The position numbers and the translations under genes are program-made. The notes under the pieces are model-generated. The model was not told where the DNA came from. It did no database searches and saw only the letters and a program-made list of their open reading frames with translations. DNA of 15,138 nucleotides from Spirochaetaceae bacterium. GTDB lineage: Bacteria; Spirochaetota; Spirochaetia; SZUA-6; Bin103. Shown piece after piece: positions 6,799-14,110 of the stretch. Each line of letters begins with the position of its first letter. The first letter of the stretch is position 1. The stretch covers positions 1 to 15,138 of the forward strand of contig JAPOQV010000545.1 in assembly GCA_026710565.1 (NCBI GenBank), written 5' to 3'.

Positions 6799-7599
6799 TC
6801 AGGCCGGGCGTTCGTATGAGCGCAGCTCGGCGAGCCCCGCCGTGATCCCCACGGTGCCCAGCGCACCGAGCGAGCCCATGTTGATGAACCGGTACCCCTG
6901 GTCGTATGCCTCCCTGGAGGGCTCGACGCCCGGCCAAGTGATACCCGACGGCTTGCCGAAGGCACCGACCCGCGCCGGAAACTCGGCGATGAACTGCTGC
7001 ACCTTCGGGTGCTGGGGCTGCCCGATGACCCCGAACGACGCCGACAGGTCGGCCGGGCCGGCGAACACGACGTCCACGCCCTCGACGGCCGCGATGGCGT
7101 CCAGGTTGGCGATGCCCTCGGGGCTCTCGATCTGCACGATCACGCAGGTCTCGTCGTTGGCCGCCGGCAGGTAGTCGTCCCAGCTTACGTCCAGGTAGGT
7201 GGTCCAGGTCGGGGTGATGCCGCGCGATCCCTGCGGCGGGTACTTGGCGTACTCGACGGCGCGCTTTGCCTCGTCGGCGGTTCCCACCTGCGGCACCATC
7301 ACCGTGCTGGCGCCGATGTCGAGCGCCTTCTTGATGACGCTGGGGTCGAGGCCGGGGACGCGAACCATGGGCACGACGCCCTTCTGCCGGCACAGGATCG
7401 GCGACCAGCGCACCTCCTCAGCACCGACGGCGCGATGCTCCAGGTCGATCCAGAGGAAGTCGGGGTCGCAGTTGATCGCGAGCTTCGCGGAGTATTCCGA
7501 TTCGTCTATCGCGCCGACGCCCCACGCCGCCTTGCCTGACGACAGCAGCCGCTTGACGCGGTTCTCGAACGCCGGTGCGGCGTTCCCTTCAGAGTTCAT
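6799..7599 (-). CDS. HpcH/HpaI aldolase/citrate lyase family protein
   Basis: 266 aa from ATG 7599; an ATG at 7629 would add ten residues and has AGGGTGG about ten bases upstream, so the start is open. This is a class II, metal-dependent pyruvate aldolase with a TIM-barrel fold that reversibly cleaves 4-hydroxy-2-oxo acids. Counting from 7629, the HpaI active site is visible: WIDLEH with His65, VRVPG with Arg90, IQIESPEG with metal ligand Glu168, and GPADLS with metal ligand Asp194. The spacing matches HpaI His45/Arg70/Glu149/Asp175 closely. The insert QGSRGITP...Y after PQVGTADEAKRAVEYAKYPP is typical of the 2-dehydro-3-deoxy-acid or HKHD aldolase branch. First gene of the minus-strand operon with the phosphoesterase-propeller and M20 peptidase; divergent from the metal transporter, with 143 bp between the starts. 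Confidence 0.9.
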   Translation of the reverse strand: MNSEGNAAPAFENRVKRLLSSGKAAWGVGAIDESEYSAKLAINCDPDFLWIDLEHRAVGAEEVRWSPILCRQKGVVPMVRVPGLDPSVIKKALDIGASTVMVPQVGTADEAKRAVEYAKYPPQGSRGITPTWTTYLDVSWDDYLPAANDETCVIVQIESPEGIANLDAIAAVEGVDVVFAGPADLSASFGVIGQPQHPKVQQFIAEFPARVGAFGKPSGITWPGVEPSREAYDQGYRFINMGSLGALGTVGITAGLAELRSYERPA

Positions 7600-7688
7600 G
7601 ACGCTGCCAGTGTGACGGCATGCATGCACGGCGCGCCACCCTACAGGCGTGGGGTACTCCGGCCGTCCCGGTATCCCCCGGCTCCCGC

Positions 7689-7718
7689 TTGACGCGTCCG
7701 GCCCTCCATGCCTATGGT
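7689..7718 (+). promoter_or_regulatory. Predicted sigma70-like promoter of the metal transporter operon
   Basis: TTGACG (7689-7694) as -35, an 18-nt spacer, and TATGGT (7713-7718) as -10. Transcription would start near 7725, about 18 bases before the lipoprotein ATG and inside the palindrome at 7722-7739. Matches to consensus are 5/6 and 4/6; this is a reading by eye. Confidence 0.5.
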
Positions 7719-7721
7719 CTC

Positions 7722-7739
7722 ATTTTGACGGATCAAAAT
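7722..7739. promoter_or_regulatory. 18-bp palindrome, candidate metal-repressor operator
   Basis: ATTTTGA CGGA TCAAAAT: perfect 7-bp arms around a 4-bp spacer, in an AT-rich island within GC-rich DNA. It overlaps the predicted transcription start and ends three bases before the ATG, where a bound protein would block initiation. Length and dyad form fit DtxR/MntR/TroR-type boxes, and the operon itself encodes a DtxR-like domain. Fur/Zur-type or other dimeric regulators are not excluded. Confidence 0.55.
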
Positions 7740-7742
7740 AGA

Positions 7743-8783
7743 ATGTTCTGGGTGCAAAAAAAAGTGGGGTGGCAGGCCGTGCTCGTGATGGCCGTCGCCG
7801 TGCCGGTGCTCGCCGCCTGCGGCGACGGATCGACACCGGAGCCGGCATCCGCCCTGCCGACCGGCGGCGGCTCCGATGCGCGCAGCTACCCCTACCGGGT
7901 CTCGGCCACCACGGGCATGGTCGCCGACATCGTGCGCCAGGTCGCAGGGGACCGGGGGTCGGTGGTGTCGATCATCGGCGAAGGCGTCGATCCGCACCTG
8001 TACGTGCCGACCCGCAGCGACGTCGCGGCGCTGATGGAAGCCGACATCGTGTTCTACTCGGGGCTTCTCCTGGAAGGCAAGATGACCGACACGCTCATCA
8101 AGGTGGCCGGCAGCCGCCCCGTGCATGCGGTCACCGATCTGGTCGACGAATCCCTGCTGCTGCAGCCGTCGGAGTTCGCAGGCCACTTCGACCCGCACCT
8201 GTGGATGGACGTGTCGGGCTGGACGCAGGCCGTGCACGCGGTCACCGAGGCGCTGGTCGCCTTCGATCCGGACGGGGCGGGCGGCTACCGGGAGCGCGCG
8301 GCGGAATACACCGCGACCCTCGGCGATCTGCACGCCTACGCACTCCGGACCCTGGGCTCGATCCCGGAGCAGCAGCGCATGCTGGTGACCGCCCACGACG
8401 CGTTCAACTACTTCGGCCGCGCCTACGGGCTGGAGGTGGCAGGCATTCAGGGGATCTCGACCGAGTCGGAAGCGGGGCTCGACCGCATCAACCGGCTGGT
8501 GGACCTGCTGGTCACGCGGCGCATCGCGGCGGTGTTCGTGGAGACCACGATCGCCGAACGCAACGTCCGTGCCCTGATCGAGGGGGCGGCTGCGCGCGGC
8601 CACACCGTGGTGGTGGGCGGCGAGCTGTTCTCGGACGCGATGGGGCAGCCGGGAACCTACGAGGGCACCTACGTCGGCATGCTGGACCACAACGTCACCA
8701 CCGTGACGCGGGCGCTGGGCGGCGACGCTCCGGAAGGCGGCTTCCAGGGACTCCTGTCCCACTCCGCCGGGGACGGACCGTGA
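7743..8783 (+). CDS. troA: Metal ABC transporter substrate-binding lipoprotein (TroA-like)
   Basis: 346 aa from ATG 7743. In-frame starts back to 7620 exist but would put about 40 unrelated residues before the signal peptide. The N-terminus is a lipoprotein signal: QKK, a hydrophobic run, then the lipobox LAAC with Cys26. The mature protein is a cluster A-I (ZnuA/TroA/PsaA) binding protein. The four metal ligands are His85 (VDPHLYVP), His152 (FDPHLWMD), His218 (TAHDAF) and Asp298 (LFSDAMG). Their spacing (67, 66, 80) is almost that of T. pallidum TroA (His68, His133, His199, Asp279). The H-H-H-D set is TroA-like, whereas PsaA/MntC types have Glu third; no His-rich loop of ZnuA type is present. 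The cargo is therefore Mn, Zn or Fe, not decidable by eye. The stop overlaps the ATPase start (GTGA). No good Shine-Dalgarno; the predicted leader is very short. Confidence 0.92.
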   Translation: MFWVQKKVGWQAVLVMAVAVPVLAACGDGSTPEPASALPTGGGSDARSYPYRVSATTGMVADIVRQVAGDRGSVVSIIGEGVDPHLYVPTRSDVAALMEADIVFYSGLLLEGKMTDTLIKVAGSRPVHAVTDLVDESLLLQPSEFAGHFDPHLWMDVSGWTQAVHAVTEALVAFDPDGAGGYRERAAEYTATLGDLHAYALRTLGSIPEQQRMLVTAHDAFNYFGRAYGLEVAGIQGISTESEAGLDRINRLVDLLVTRRIAAVFVETTIAERNVRALIEGAAARGHTVVVGGELFSDAMGQPGTYEGTYVGMLDHNVTTVTRALGGDAPEGGFQGLLSHSAGDGP

Positions 8784-9556
8784 ACCGCCCGGCCGGCAGC
8801 CCGCTGACCGTCCGCGGCCTGACCATCGCGTACCGGCGTCGCCCCGTGCTGTGGGACGTCGACGTGACCACCCGTGACGGTGCGATCACGGGCATCGTCG
8901 GCCCCAACGGCGCCGGCAAGAGCACCCTGCTCAAGGGGGTGCTGGACCTGGTGCCGCGGGTGTCGGGGTCGGTGAGCATCTACGGCAAGCCGTACCGGCG
9001 GCAGCGCCCGCTGGTGGCGTACGTGCCGCAGCGCGAGAGCGTGGACTGGGAATACCCGGTGAGCGCGCTCGACCTGGTCGCCATGGGCCTGTACCGGGCG
9101 GTCGGCTGGCTGCGCCCCGTGCGCCGCGCGACGCGCGATGCGGCCCTCGCGGCCATGGACCTGGTCGGGATGGCCGACTACGCCGGCCGTCAGATCTCGG
9201 AGCTCTCCGGCGGACAGCAGCAGCGCCTGTTCCTTGCCCGTGCGCTGGCCCAGGACCCCCGCATCTTCTTCATGGACGAGCCGTTCGCGGGCGTGGACGC
9301 GGCCACCGAGCGCACCATCGTCGACCTGCTGCAGCGCCTGCGGCGGGAGGGCAAGAGCGTCTTCGTGGTCCATCACGACCTGCAGACCGTGGACAGCTAC
9401 TTCGACGACCTGCTGATGCTCAACCTGCGGGTGGTCGCCTACGGGCGGGTCGCCGACGTGTTCACGGACGACAACCTGCACAAGACCTACGGCGGACGGC
9501 TGACCCTGCTGGACCGGGCCGTCGACGCGCTGGGCCGGCGCGGGAGCGGCGCGTGA
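8780..9556 (+). CDS. troB: Metal ABC transporter ATP-binding protein (TroB-like)
   Basis: 258 aa from GTG 8780, in the 4-nt GTGA overlap with the lipoprotein stop. A single ABC ATPase domain: Walker A GPNGAGKST (41-49), Q-loop Gln84 in YVPQRESVDWEYP, signature LSGGQ (142-146), Walker B FFMDEP (163-168, Glu167 catalytic), D-loop AGVD, and H-loop His199 in VVHHDL. The YVPQ...VDWxFP-type Q-loop and the following ALDLVAMG segment are typical of Mn/Zn/Fe ATPases of the TroB/MntB/ZnuC group. It energises the two permeases encoded next. It ends in another GTGA overlap with the first permease. Confidence 0.93.
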   Translation: MNRPAGSPLTVRGLTIAYRRRPVLWDVDVTTRDGAITGIVGPNGAGKSTLLKGVLDLVPRVSGSVSIYGKPYRRQRPLVAYVPQRESVDWEYPVSALDLVAMGLYRAVGWLRPVRRATRDAALAAMDLVGMADYAGRQISELSGGQQQRLFLARALAQDPRIFFMDEPFAGVDAATERTIVDLLQRLRREGKSVFVVHHDLQTVDSYFDDLLMLNLRVVAYGRVADVFTDDNLHKTYGGRLTLLDRAVDALGRRGSGA

Positions 9557-10944
9557 GCTACCTGCCGACGTGGGAGCAGGTGCTGCGCGTGCTCACCCTG
9601 AGCGACTTCAACACGCGCGTCGTCGTGGTCGGGGTCGGCATGCTGGGCATGGCGGCAGGCATCGTCGGCACCTTCACCCTGCTCCGCAAGCGGGCGCTGG
9701 TGTCCGACGCCGTCAGCCACGCGACCCTGCCCGGCATCGCGGCGGCGTGGCTGGTGATGGTGGCGCTCGGCGGCACCGGCAAGTGGTTTCCCGGCCTGCT
9801 GATCGGCGCCGCCGCGGGCGGACTGGCGGCAATCGCGGCCGTGATGGTGGTGCGCACCGTGCTGCGCCTGCACGAGGACGCTGCCCTGGGCATCGTGCTG
9901 TCGGTGTCGTTCGGCGTCGGCATCGCGCTGCTGGGCATGATCCAGCAGATGCGGCGCGGCTCGGCCGCCGGGCTCGACTCGTTCATCTACGGCAAGACGG
10001 CGTCGATGCTGGTCTCCGACGCCCTGCTGATCGGGGTGATCTCGCTGGTGCTGGTGGTGATCGCCGCCCTGCTGTTCAAAGAATTGAACATGCTGTGCTT
10101 CGACGCCGACTACGCCGCGTCGCAAGGGCTGCCGGTCGGGGTTCTGGACGTGCTGATGCTGGCGCTGGTGGTGGCGGTCACGGTGATCGGGCTGCAGGCG
10201 GTGGGGTTGATCCTGATCGTCGCCCTGTTGATCACTCCTGCCGCCGCCGCGCGTTTCTGGACGTACAACCTGCGCAGGATGACGATCCTGTCGGCCGTCA
10301 TCGGCGCGCTGGGAGGCTTCGTCGGTGCCGCGCTGTCGGCGCTGGTGCCGCGCCTGCCGGCCGGGGCGGTCATCGTCGCGACCACCGCGGTCGGCTTCGT
10401 CATCAGCGTCCTGTTCGGCACCCGCCGCGGGCTGCTGCGGATGCTCATCGAGCGCCACCGGAGCGACCGCCGGATCCGGCGCGAGCACCTGCTGCGCGCG
10501 GCGTTCGAGCAGGTCGAGGGGCGGCTCGGCGCCACCCCGAGCCGCGCCGATCTGCAGGCCGCGGCCGTCAACCGGGCGCAGTTGGCCCATCGCCGCGGAT
10601 GGACCGGGGGCGAGCTGGCCGTTGCGATGCGGGTCGGGCGCCGGGACCGCCTGCTGCAGCCGGCGCCGCTCGACCCGGACTCCTTGCGGCTGACGCCCAC
10701 CGGCGCCGCCCAGGCGCTGCAGCTCGTGCGCAACCACCGGTTGTGGGAGCTGTACCTGATCCGCCACGCGGAGGTGGCCACCAGCCGCGTGGACCGTGGC
10801 GCCGACCGCATCGAGCACGTGCTGGAGCCCGACCTGGTCGCGGAGCTGGAGGCGGAGCTCGACGGCCACGCGGAATCGGCGGCGGTGGCCGCAAGCCCGC
10901 ACGAGCTGGCCGGTCCCCGCGAGCCGAGGGGCAACGACACGTGA
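9553..10944 (+). CDS. troC: Metal ABC transporter permease with C-terminal DtxR/MntR-like domain (TroC-like)
   Basis: 463 aa from GTG 9553. Residues 1-300 are an ABC-3 family permease with about eight hydrophobic segments and family motifs LLRKRALVSDAVSHATLPG (43-61), GIVLSVSFGVGIALL, LFKELNMLCFDADYAASQG (174-192) and ITPAAAARF. Permeases of this family normally end near 280-300 residues. Here about 160 more follow. After a basic linker comes a possible degenerate winged helix (310-380), then LTPTGAAQALQLVRNHRLWELYL and VDRGADRIEHVL, which align with the DtxR/MntR dimerisation helices. His395 and Glu399 correspond to DtxR His79 and Glu83; Asp414, Asp418, Glu421 and His422 to His98, Cys102, Glu105 and His106. 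The fused domain is probably cytosolic. Similar permease-repressor fusions exist in other bacteria as far as I recall; their function is unproven. Overlaps the second permease by GTGA. Confidence 0.9.
   Translation: MSYLPTWEQVLRVLTLSDFNTRVVVVGVGMLGMAAGIVGTFTLLRKRALVSDAVSHATLPGIAAAWLVMVALGGTGKWFPGLLIGAAAGGLAAIAAVMVVRTVLRLHEDAALGIVLSVSFGVGIALLGMIQQMRRGSAAGLDSFIYGKTASMLVSDALLIGVISLVLVVIAALLFKELNMLCFDADYAASQGLPVGVLDVLMLALVVAVTVIGLQAVGLILIVALLITPAAAARFWTYNLRRMTILSAVIGALGGFVGAALSALVPRLPAGAVIVATTAVGFVISVLFGTRRGLLRMLIERHRSDRRIRREHLLRAAFEQVEGRLGATPSRADLQAAAVNRAQLAHRRGWTGGELAVAMRVGRRDRLLQPAPLDPDSLRLTPTGAAQALQLVRNHRLWELYLIRHAEVATSRVDRGADRIEHVLEPDLVAELEAELDGHAESAAVAASPHELAGPREPRGNDT
10459..10863 (+). other. 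Fused DtxR/MntR-like metal-sensing domain inside the first permease
   Basis: Covers residues 303-437 of the permease. The C-terminal half keeps the repressor metal-site pattern RNHRLWELYL and ADRIEHVL, with Asp replacing the primary-site Cys (MntR has Glu there) and the ancillary His98. The N-terminal half (REHLLRAAFE to LDPDSLRLTPTG) has the length of a winged helix, but the recognition-helix region is weakly conserved by eye. It could sense cytosolic metal and gate transport, dimerise the transporter, or retain DNA binding; none of these is shown by sequence alone. Confidence 0.72.
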
Positions 10945-11897
10945 CCTGGACGTCCCTCGACACCGGCATCGTGGTGGTGGCCGCGGTCAGCGCCCTCGCG
11001 TCGGCGCTGATCGGCAGCTTTCTGGTGCTGCGGCGCATGAGCATGATGGGCGATGCCATCAGCCACGCCGTGCTACCCGGCATCGCCGTCGCGTTCCTTG
11101 CCACGCTCAGCCGCGATACCGGCGTGATCGTGATCGGCGCCGCGGTCGCCGGCCTGCTCACCGCCGCCTTCACGCAGCTCATCCATCAGGTGGGTAACGT
11201 GGACCGCGGCGCGGCCATGGGCGTGGTGTTCACCACCATGTTCGCGGTCGGCCTGATCCTGATCGTGCGCAGTGCCGACTCCGTGCACATCGACGTGCAC
11301 ACGGTCTTCTACGGTTCGGTCGAGCTGGCGCCGCTCAACGACGTGGTGGTGGCTGGCGTGCGCATGCCGCGCGCGCTCCTGATCCTTGGTGCGGTGTTCG
11401 CGGCCGACCTCGCCTTCGTCCTGGTGCTGTTCAAGGAGCTCAACCTCACCTCCTTCGACGAGGACTTCGCGCGCTCGATCGGCTGCAACGCCCGCCTCAT
11501 GCACTACGGGCTGATGGTGATGGTGGCGGTGACCATCGTCGCGGCGTTCGAGAGCGTCGGCAGCATCCTGGTGATCGCGATGCTGATCGTGCCCGGCGTG
11601 GTGGCAGGCCTGTTCACCCGCCGGCTCTGGTCGCTGCTGGTGTTCGGCCAGGGGGTGGCGTTGGTATGCGCCGTCGGCGGACACGTCGGCGCGATCACGG
11701 TGCCCCGCTGGTTCGGGCTGGCCGACACCAGCACCGCCGGGATGATGACCGTGGTGGCCGGCGTCGTGGTCGTGGTGGCGCTGGTGGCCGCCCCGGAACG
11801 CGGCCTTGCCGCGCGAGCCCTCCACCGTCTCCGTGCTACCCGTCAGGCGCCGCGCCAGTCGAACACGACGCCCAGCATCTCCTTCTCGCGGCGGTAA
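10941..11897 (+). CDS. troD: Metal ABC transporter permease, second subunit (TroD-like)
   Basis: 318 aa from GTG 10941 (GTGA overlap). ABC-3 family permease with motifs LVLRRMSMMGDAISHAVLPG (28-47), AAMGVVFTTMF (91-101), LFKELNLTSFDEDFARSIG (163-181) and SVGSILVIAMLIVPGVVA (205-222). About eight membrane segments are visible, ending near residue 284. It presumably pairs with the longer first permease as a heterodimer, as TroC/TroD do. It has no repressor-like extension. The last ~30 residues are polar and basic (RALHRLRATRQAPRQSNTTP), and the final 55 bases lie antisense to the end of the dehydrogenase gene. The tail may therefore simply reflect readthrough into the neighbouring gene before a stop was met. 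Confidence 0.92.
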   Translation: MTWTSLDTGIVVVAAVSALASALIGSFLVLRRMSMMGDAISHAVLPGIAVAFLATLSRDTGVIVIGAAVAGLLTAAFTQLIHQVGNVDRGAAMGVVFTTMFAVGLILIVRSADSVHIDVHTVFYGSVELAPLNDVVVAGVRMPRALLILGAVFAADLAFVLVLFKELNLTSFDEDFARSIGCNARLMHYGLMVMVAVTIVAAFESVGSILVIAMLIVPGVVAGLFTRRLWSLLVFGQGVALVCAVGGHVGAITVPRWFGLADTSTAGMMTVVAGVVVVVALVAAPERGLAARALHRLRATRQAPRQSNTTPSISFSRR

Positions 11898-12871
11898 GCC
11901 ATCTCGTAGGCCTGCCTCATGTCCCGGTACGGCATTCGGTGGGTGATCAGCCGCTTCGGGGACAGGCGTCCGTCGGCCATCAGCGAAAGCACGTGCGCGC
12001 AGGAGTTGTTCCAGGAGAAACGTGCAGGCGTGTCCGGTTCTCCCGGAAAGCGGTAGCCGGCGCTGCCGTTGACCGCGATCAGCGAGATGCCCTTGTCGTA
12101 GAACCAGTCGAGCACCAGCGGGTTGAAGTCCAGCTTCTCCTCGCCCCGCCCCAGCAGGCTGACGATCGACACCCGGCCGCCGTTACGGACCACCTCCACC
12201 GATGTCCGATACGCGGGCCACGGGTTGGCGGTGAGAATCACCAGGTCGATGCCGACCCCGTCCGTGAACCGGTCCAGCTTCCCGGCCAGGTCCGGGTCGG
12301 ACGACAGGAACGCCTCGTGGGCGCCCATGCGGCGGGCCATCTCCATGCGCACCGGGCTGTTTCCCAGGGCCACCACGCGCGCCCCGAACAGCGGTCCCAG
12401 CGCCACGGCGCCCAGCCCCAGCACGCCCAGGCCGACCACGGCGACGTTCTCGCCCGGCTCGAAGCCGGCCTTGCGGTAGCAGAAGCCGGACAGCGTGTAG
12501 AGGTGGGCCCAGACCGCGTCCTCCGGGTCGACCCCCGGCGGCACCTTGGCCAGGTGCTCGCGTTCGTCGAACACGTGCGCGGACGCATGACCATGACGGT
12601 CGGCGACGCGGTCCCCCACCGCCACGCGCGTGACGGCGCTGCCGACCGCGCGCACGATGCCCACGCTGCTGTCGCCGACCGGACGCGGATACTCGATCGG
12701 CTGCATGCCGTAGTCCGCCCCTTCGTAGTTGCCGCGGTCGGTGCCGATCTTGAGGGCCGACACCTCGGTGTCGACCAGGACCTCGTGCGGGCCGAGCCCA
12801 TCCGGGTCCAGCTCCACCGGCTCGATGTGCAGGTCGCGCGGCCCGTGCAGAAACGCTTGCAGCGCCCTCAT
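11843..12871 (-). CDS. MDR-superfamily dehydrogenase lacking the zinc ligands
   Basis: 342 aa from ATG 12871. A longer in-frame extension is only antisense readthrough of the upstream gene. The N-terminal GroES-like domain is followed by a Rossmann fold with VVGLGVLGLGAV (Gly147, Gly149, Gly152). The catalytic-zinc positions are changed: the CGTD cysteine is Ile42 (KIGTD) and the GHE motif is GDS (66-68). The four-cysteine structural zinc lobe is absent. It is therefore probably a zinc-independent NAD(P)H oxidoreductase of COG1063 type. Asn171 at the end of strand 2 replaces the usual NAD-selecting acid, hinting at NADP (weak). It overlaps the amidohydrolase stop by one base (TGATG) and has a near-perfect AGGAGG, so the two are co-transcribed. 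It converges on the second permease gene with a 55-bp overlap. Substrate unknown. Confidence 0.87.
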   Translation of the reverse strand: MRALQAFLHGPRDLHIEPVELDPDGLGPHEVLVDTEVSALKIGTDRGNYEGADYGMQPIEYPRPVGDSSVGIVRAVGSAVTRVAVGDRVADRHGHASAHVFDEREHLAKVPPGVDPEDAVWAHLYTLSGFCYRKAGFEPGENVAVVGLGVLGLGAVALGPLFGARVVALGNSPVRMEMARRMGAHEAFLSSDPDLAGKLDRFTDGVGIDLVILTANPWPAYRTSVEVVRNGGRVSIVSLLGRGEEKLDFNPLVLDWFYDKGISLIAVNGSAGYRFPGEPDTPARFSWNNSCAHVLSLMADGRLSPKRLITHRMPYRDMRQAYEMAYRREKEMLGVVFDWRGA

Positions 12872-14043
12872 CAGGTCACCTCCTGTCGGTGGGGATACCA
12901 GCCGCCGCCGCCCGGCACGATCTGCCCGCGGCGCACGGTGGCGGCCGCGCGCAGGCAGCGCGTTCCGATGCGGTCCGTTCCCATGCTGTCGGTGAACACG
13001 AAGCGGCCCTCGCGCTCCTCCAGCACGGCGATGTCGGCGCGCGTCCCCGGCCGCAGCGTGCCGATCTCGTGGTCGCGGAGCAATGCCTTGGCGGGCGCCA
13101 GAGTCGATCGCTCGACCACCTCCTCCAGCGAGAGCCCCAAGTGCAGAAATTTGGACATGGTGGTAGGCATGTCGAACACCGGGCCGTTGACGTTCAGGGT
13201 GTGCAGGTCGGTGCTGATGGTCTGCGGCAGGAACCCCTGCTCGATCGCCGCATCGGCGACCTCCCACTCGAAGCTGCCGGAGCCGTGGCCGATGTCGAAG
13301 ATGACGCCGCGCTCGGCGGCCTCCCGGACCGCGGGCCACACCCGGTCGTCGGGATCCAGGATGCGCTCCGAGCCGCCCTTGAAGCAGTGCGTGATGCAGT
13401 CGCCGGGCTCCAGCAGCTCCACGATCTCGGGCACCGGCATCGGCGTCTCGCCGATGTGCACCATCAGCATGGTGCCCGCCTCGCGCGCCGCCGCGACCGC
13501 GTCCCTGAGGTTGGCCCAGCCCGCCTCACCCTTGCCAATCAGGCGGCCGGTGGCGCGGATCTTCACGCCGACGGCGACGCCTGGGTGGGCGCGGATGGTC
13601 GCCACCACGCCTTCGGGATCGGCCAGCGCACGATCGAGCAGCTCGCCGGTCCGGTTGAACGTGGCCAGCCCCAGCGCCGACAGGTGGATGAGCGCCAGCA
13701 CCTCGGTCTGCGCGGGGACGATCACGTCGCGCAGGAAGCCGGGAAAGTTGTGGCTGCCCGAGCTGCCGGTGTCGAGCATCGTGGTCACCCCGCCCGCGGC
13801 GCACAGCGGGTCCGGGTCGAGCCCGAGCGTCGTGTGGTCCCGGTAGGCATGCATGTGCAGGTCGACCAGGCCCGGCATCACCAGCCTTCCGCGCGCGTCG
13901 ATCACGTGTCGGGCCTGCTCGGCGGGTATGTCCGGGCGGATGTCCGCGATGCGCTCCCCTGCGACCGCGACGTCGAGTCGGCCGCGCATCCTCTGCGACG
14001 GGTCGATCACCTCGCCTCCGGCTATGAGAACGTCGTACTTCAA
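12871..14043 (-). CDS. Amidohydrolase/deacetylase family metallohydrolase (COG3964-like)
   Basis: 390 aa from TTG 14043, chosen because GGAGG lies six bases upstream and the protein then begins KYDVLIAGGEVIDP, the usual start of this family. Binuclear amidohydrolase TIM barrel with flanking beta domains: HMH (His63, His65) after VMPGLVDLH, likely carboxylated Lys161 (GVKIRATG), His196 (MVHIGE), His219 (THCFKGG) and Asp279 (STDLHT). The stretch NGPVFDMPTTMSKFLHLGLS and the PAKALL helix are hallmarks of the EF_0837/Atu3266 group. Some members hydrolyse N- or O-acetyl groups from hydroxy acids, so a deacylase feeding the downstream dehydrogenase is plausible but inferred. Cytosolic. First gene of a two-gene minus-strand unit, divergent from the MazEF pair. 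Confidence 0.9.
   Translation of the reverse strand: MKYDVLIAGGEVIDPSQRMRGRLDVAVAGERIADIRPDIPAEQARHVIDARGRLVMPGLVDLHMHAYRDHTTLGLDPDPLCAAGGVTTMLDTGSSGSHNFPGFLRDVIVPAQTEVLALIHLSALGLATFNRTGELLDRALADPEGVVATIRAHPGVAVGVKIRATGRLIGKGEAGWANLRDAVAAAREAGTMLMVHIGETPMPVPEIVELLEPGDCITHCFKGGSERILDPDDRVWPAVREAAERGVIFDIGHGSGSFEWEVADAAIEQGFLPQTISTDLHTLNVNGPVFDMPTTMSKFLHLGLSLEEVVERSTLAPAKALLRDHEIGTLRPGTRADIAVLEEREGRFVFTDSMGTDRIGTRCLRAAATVRRGQIVPGGGGWYPHRQEVT
12879..12884 (-). promoter_or_regulatory. Strong Shine-Dalgarno of the MDR dehydrogenase gene
   Basis: AGGAGG on the minus strand, seven bases before the ATG at 12871-12869, inside the end of the amidohydrolase gene. It decides the start and rules out the longer frame reading from upstream. 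Confidence 0.85.
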
Positions 14044-14049
14044 CCTCTG

Positions 14050-14054
14050 CCTCC
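14050..14054 (-). promoter_or_regulatory. Shine-Dalgarno supporting the TTG start of the amidohydrolase
   Basis: GGAGG on the minus strand with a 6-nt spacer to TTG 14043-14041. No ATG lies in a better position, so the unusual TTG start is preferred. Confidence 0.7.
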
Positions 14055-14110
14055 GGTGACCAGTATGGCGCACCGATCGACGGAAGTGTTTCGACTGCCT
14101 TGGCAATGCA

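Noticed and set aside
9487..10902. Long minus-strand open frame (471 codons) opposite the first permease
   Set aside because: Antisense shadow of GC-rich membrane-protein coding sequence: composition dominated by Gln/His/Asp/Arg, no motifs, and the sense strand is a clear permease.
12872..13339. Extended N-terminus of the MDR dehydrogenase (frame open back to 13339)
   Set aside because: The extra 156 codons are out-of-frame amidohydrolase sequence rich in Arg/Gly/Ala; the ATG at 12871 has a strong AGGAGG.
11666..13846. 726-codon plus-strand open frame across the dehydrogenase and amidohydrolase
   Set aside because: Low-complexity Arg/Ala/Pro translation antisense to two well-supported genes; an artefact of high GC.
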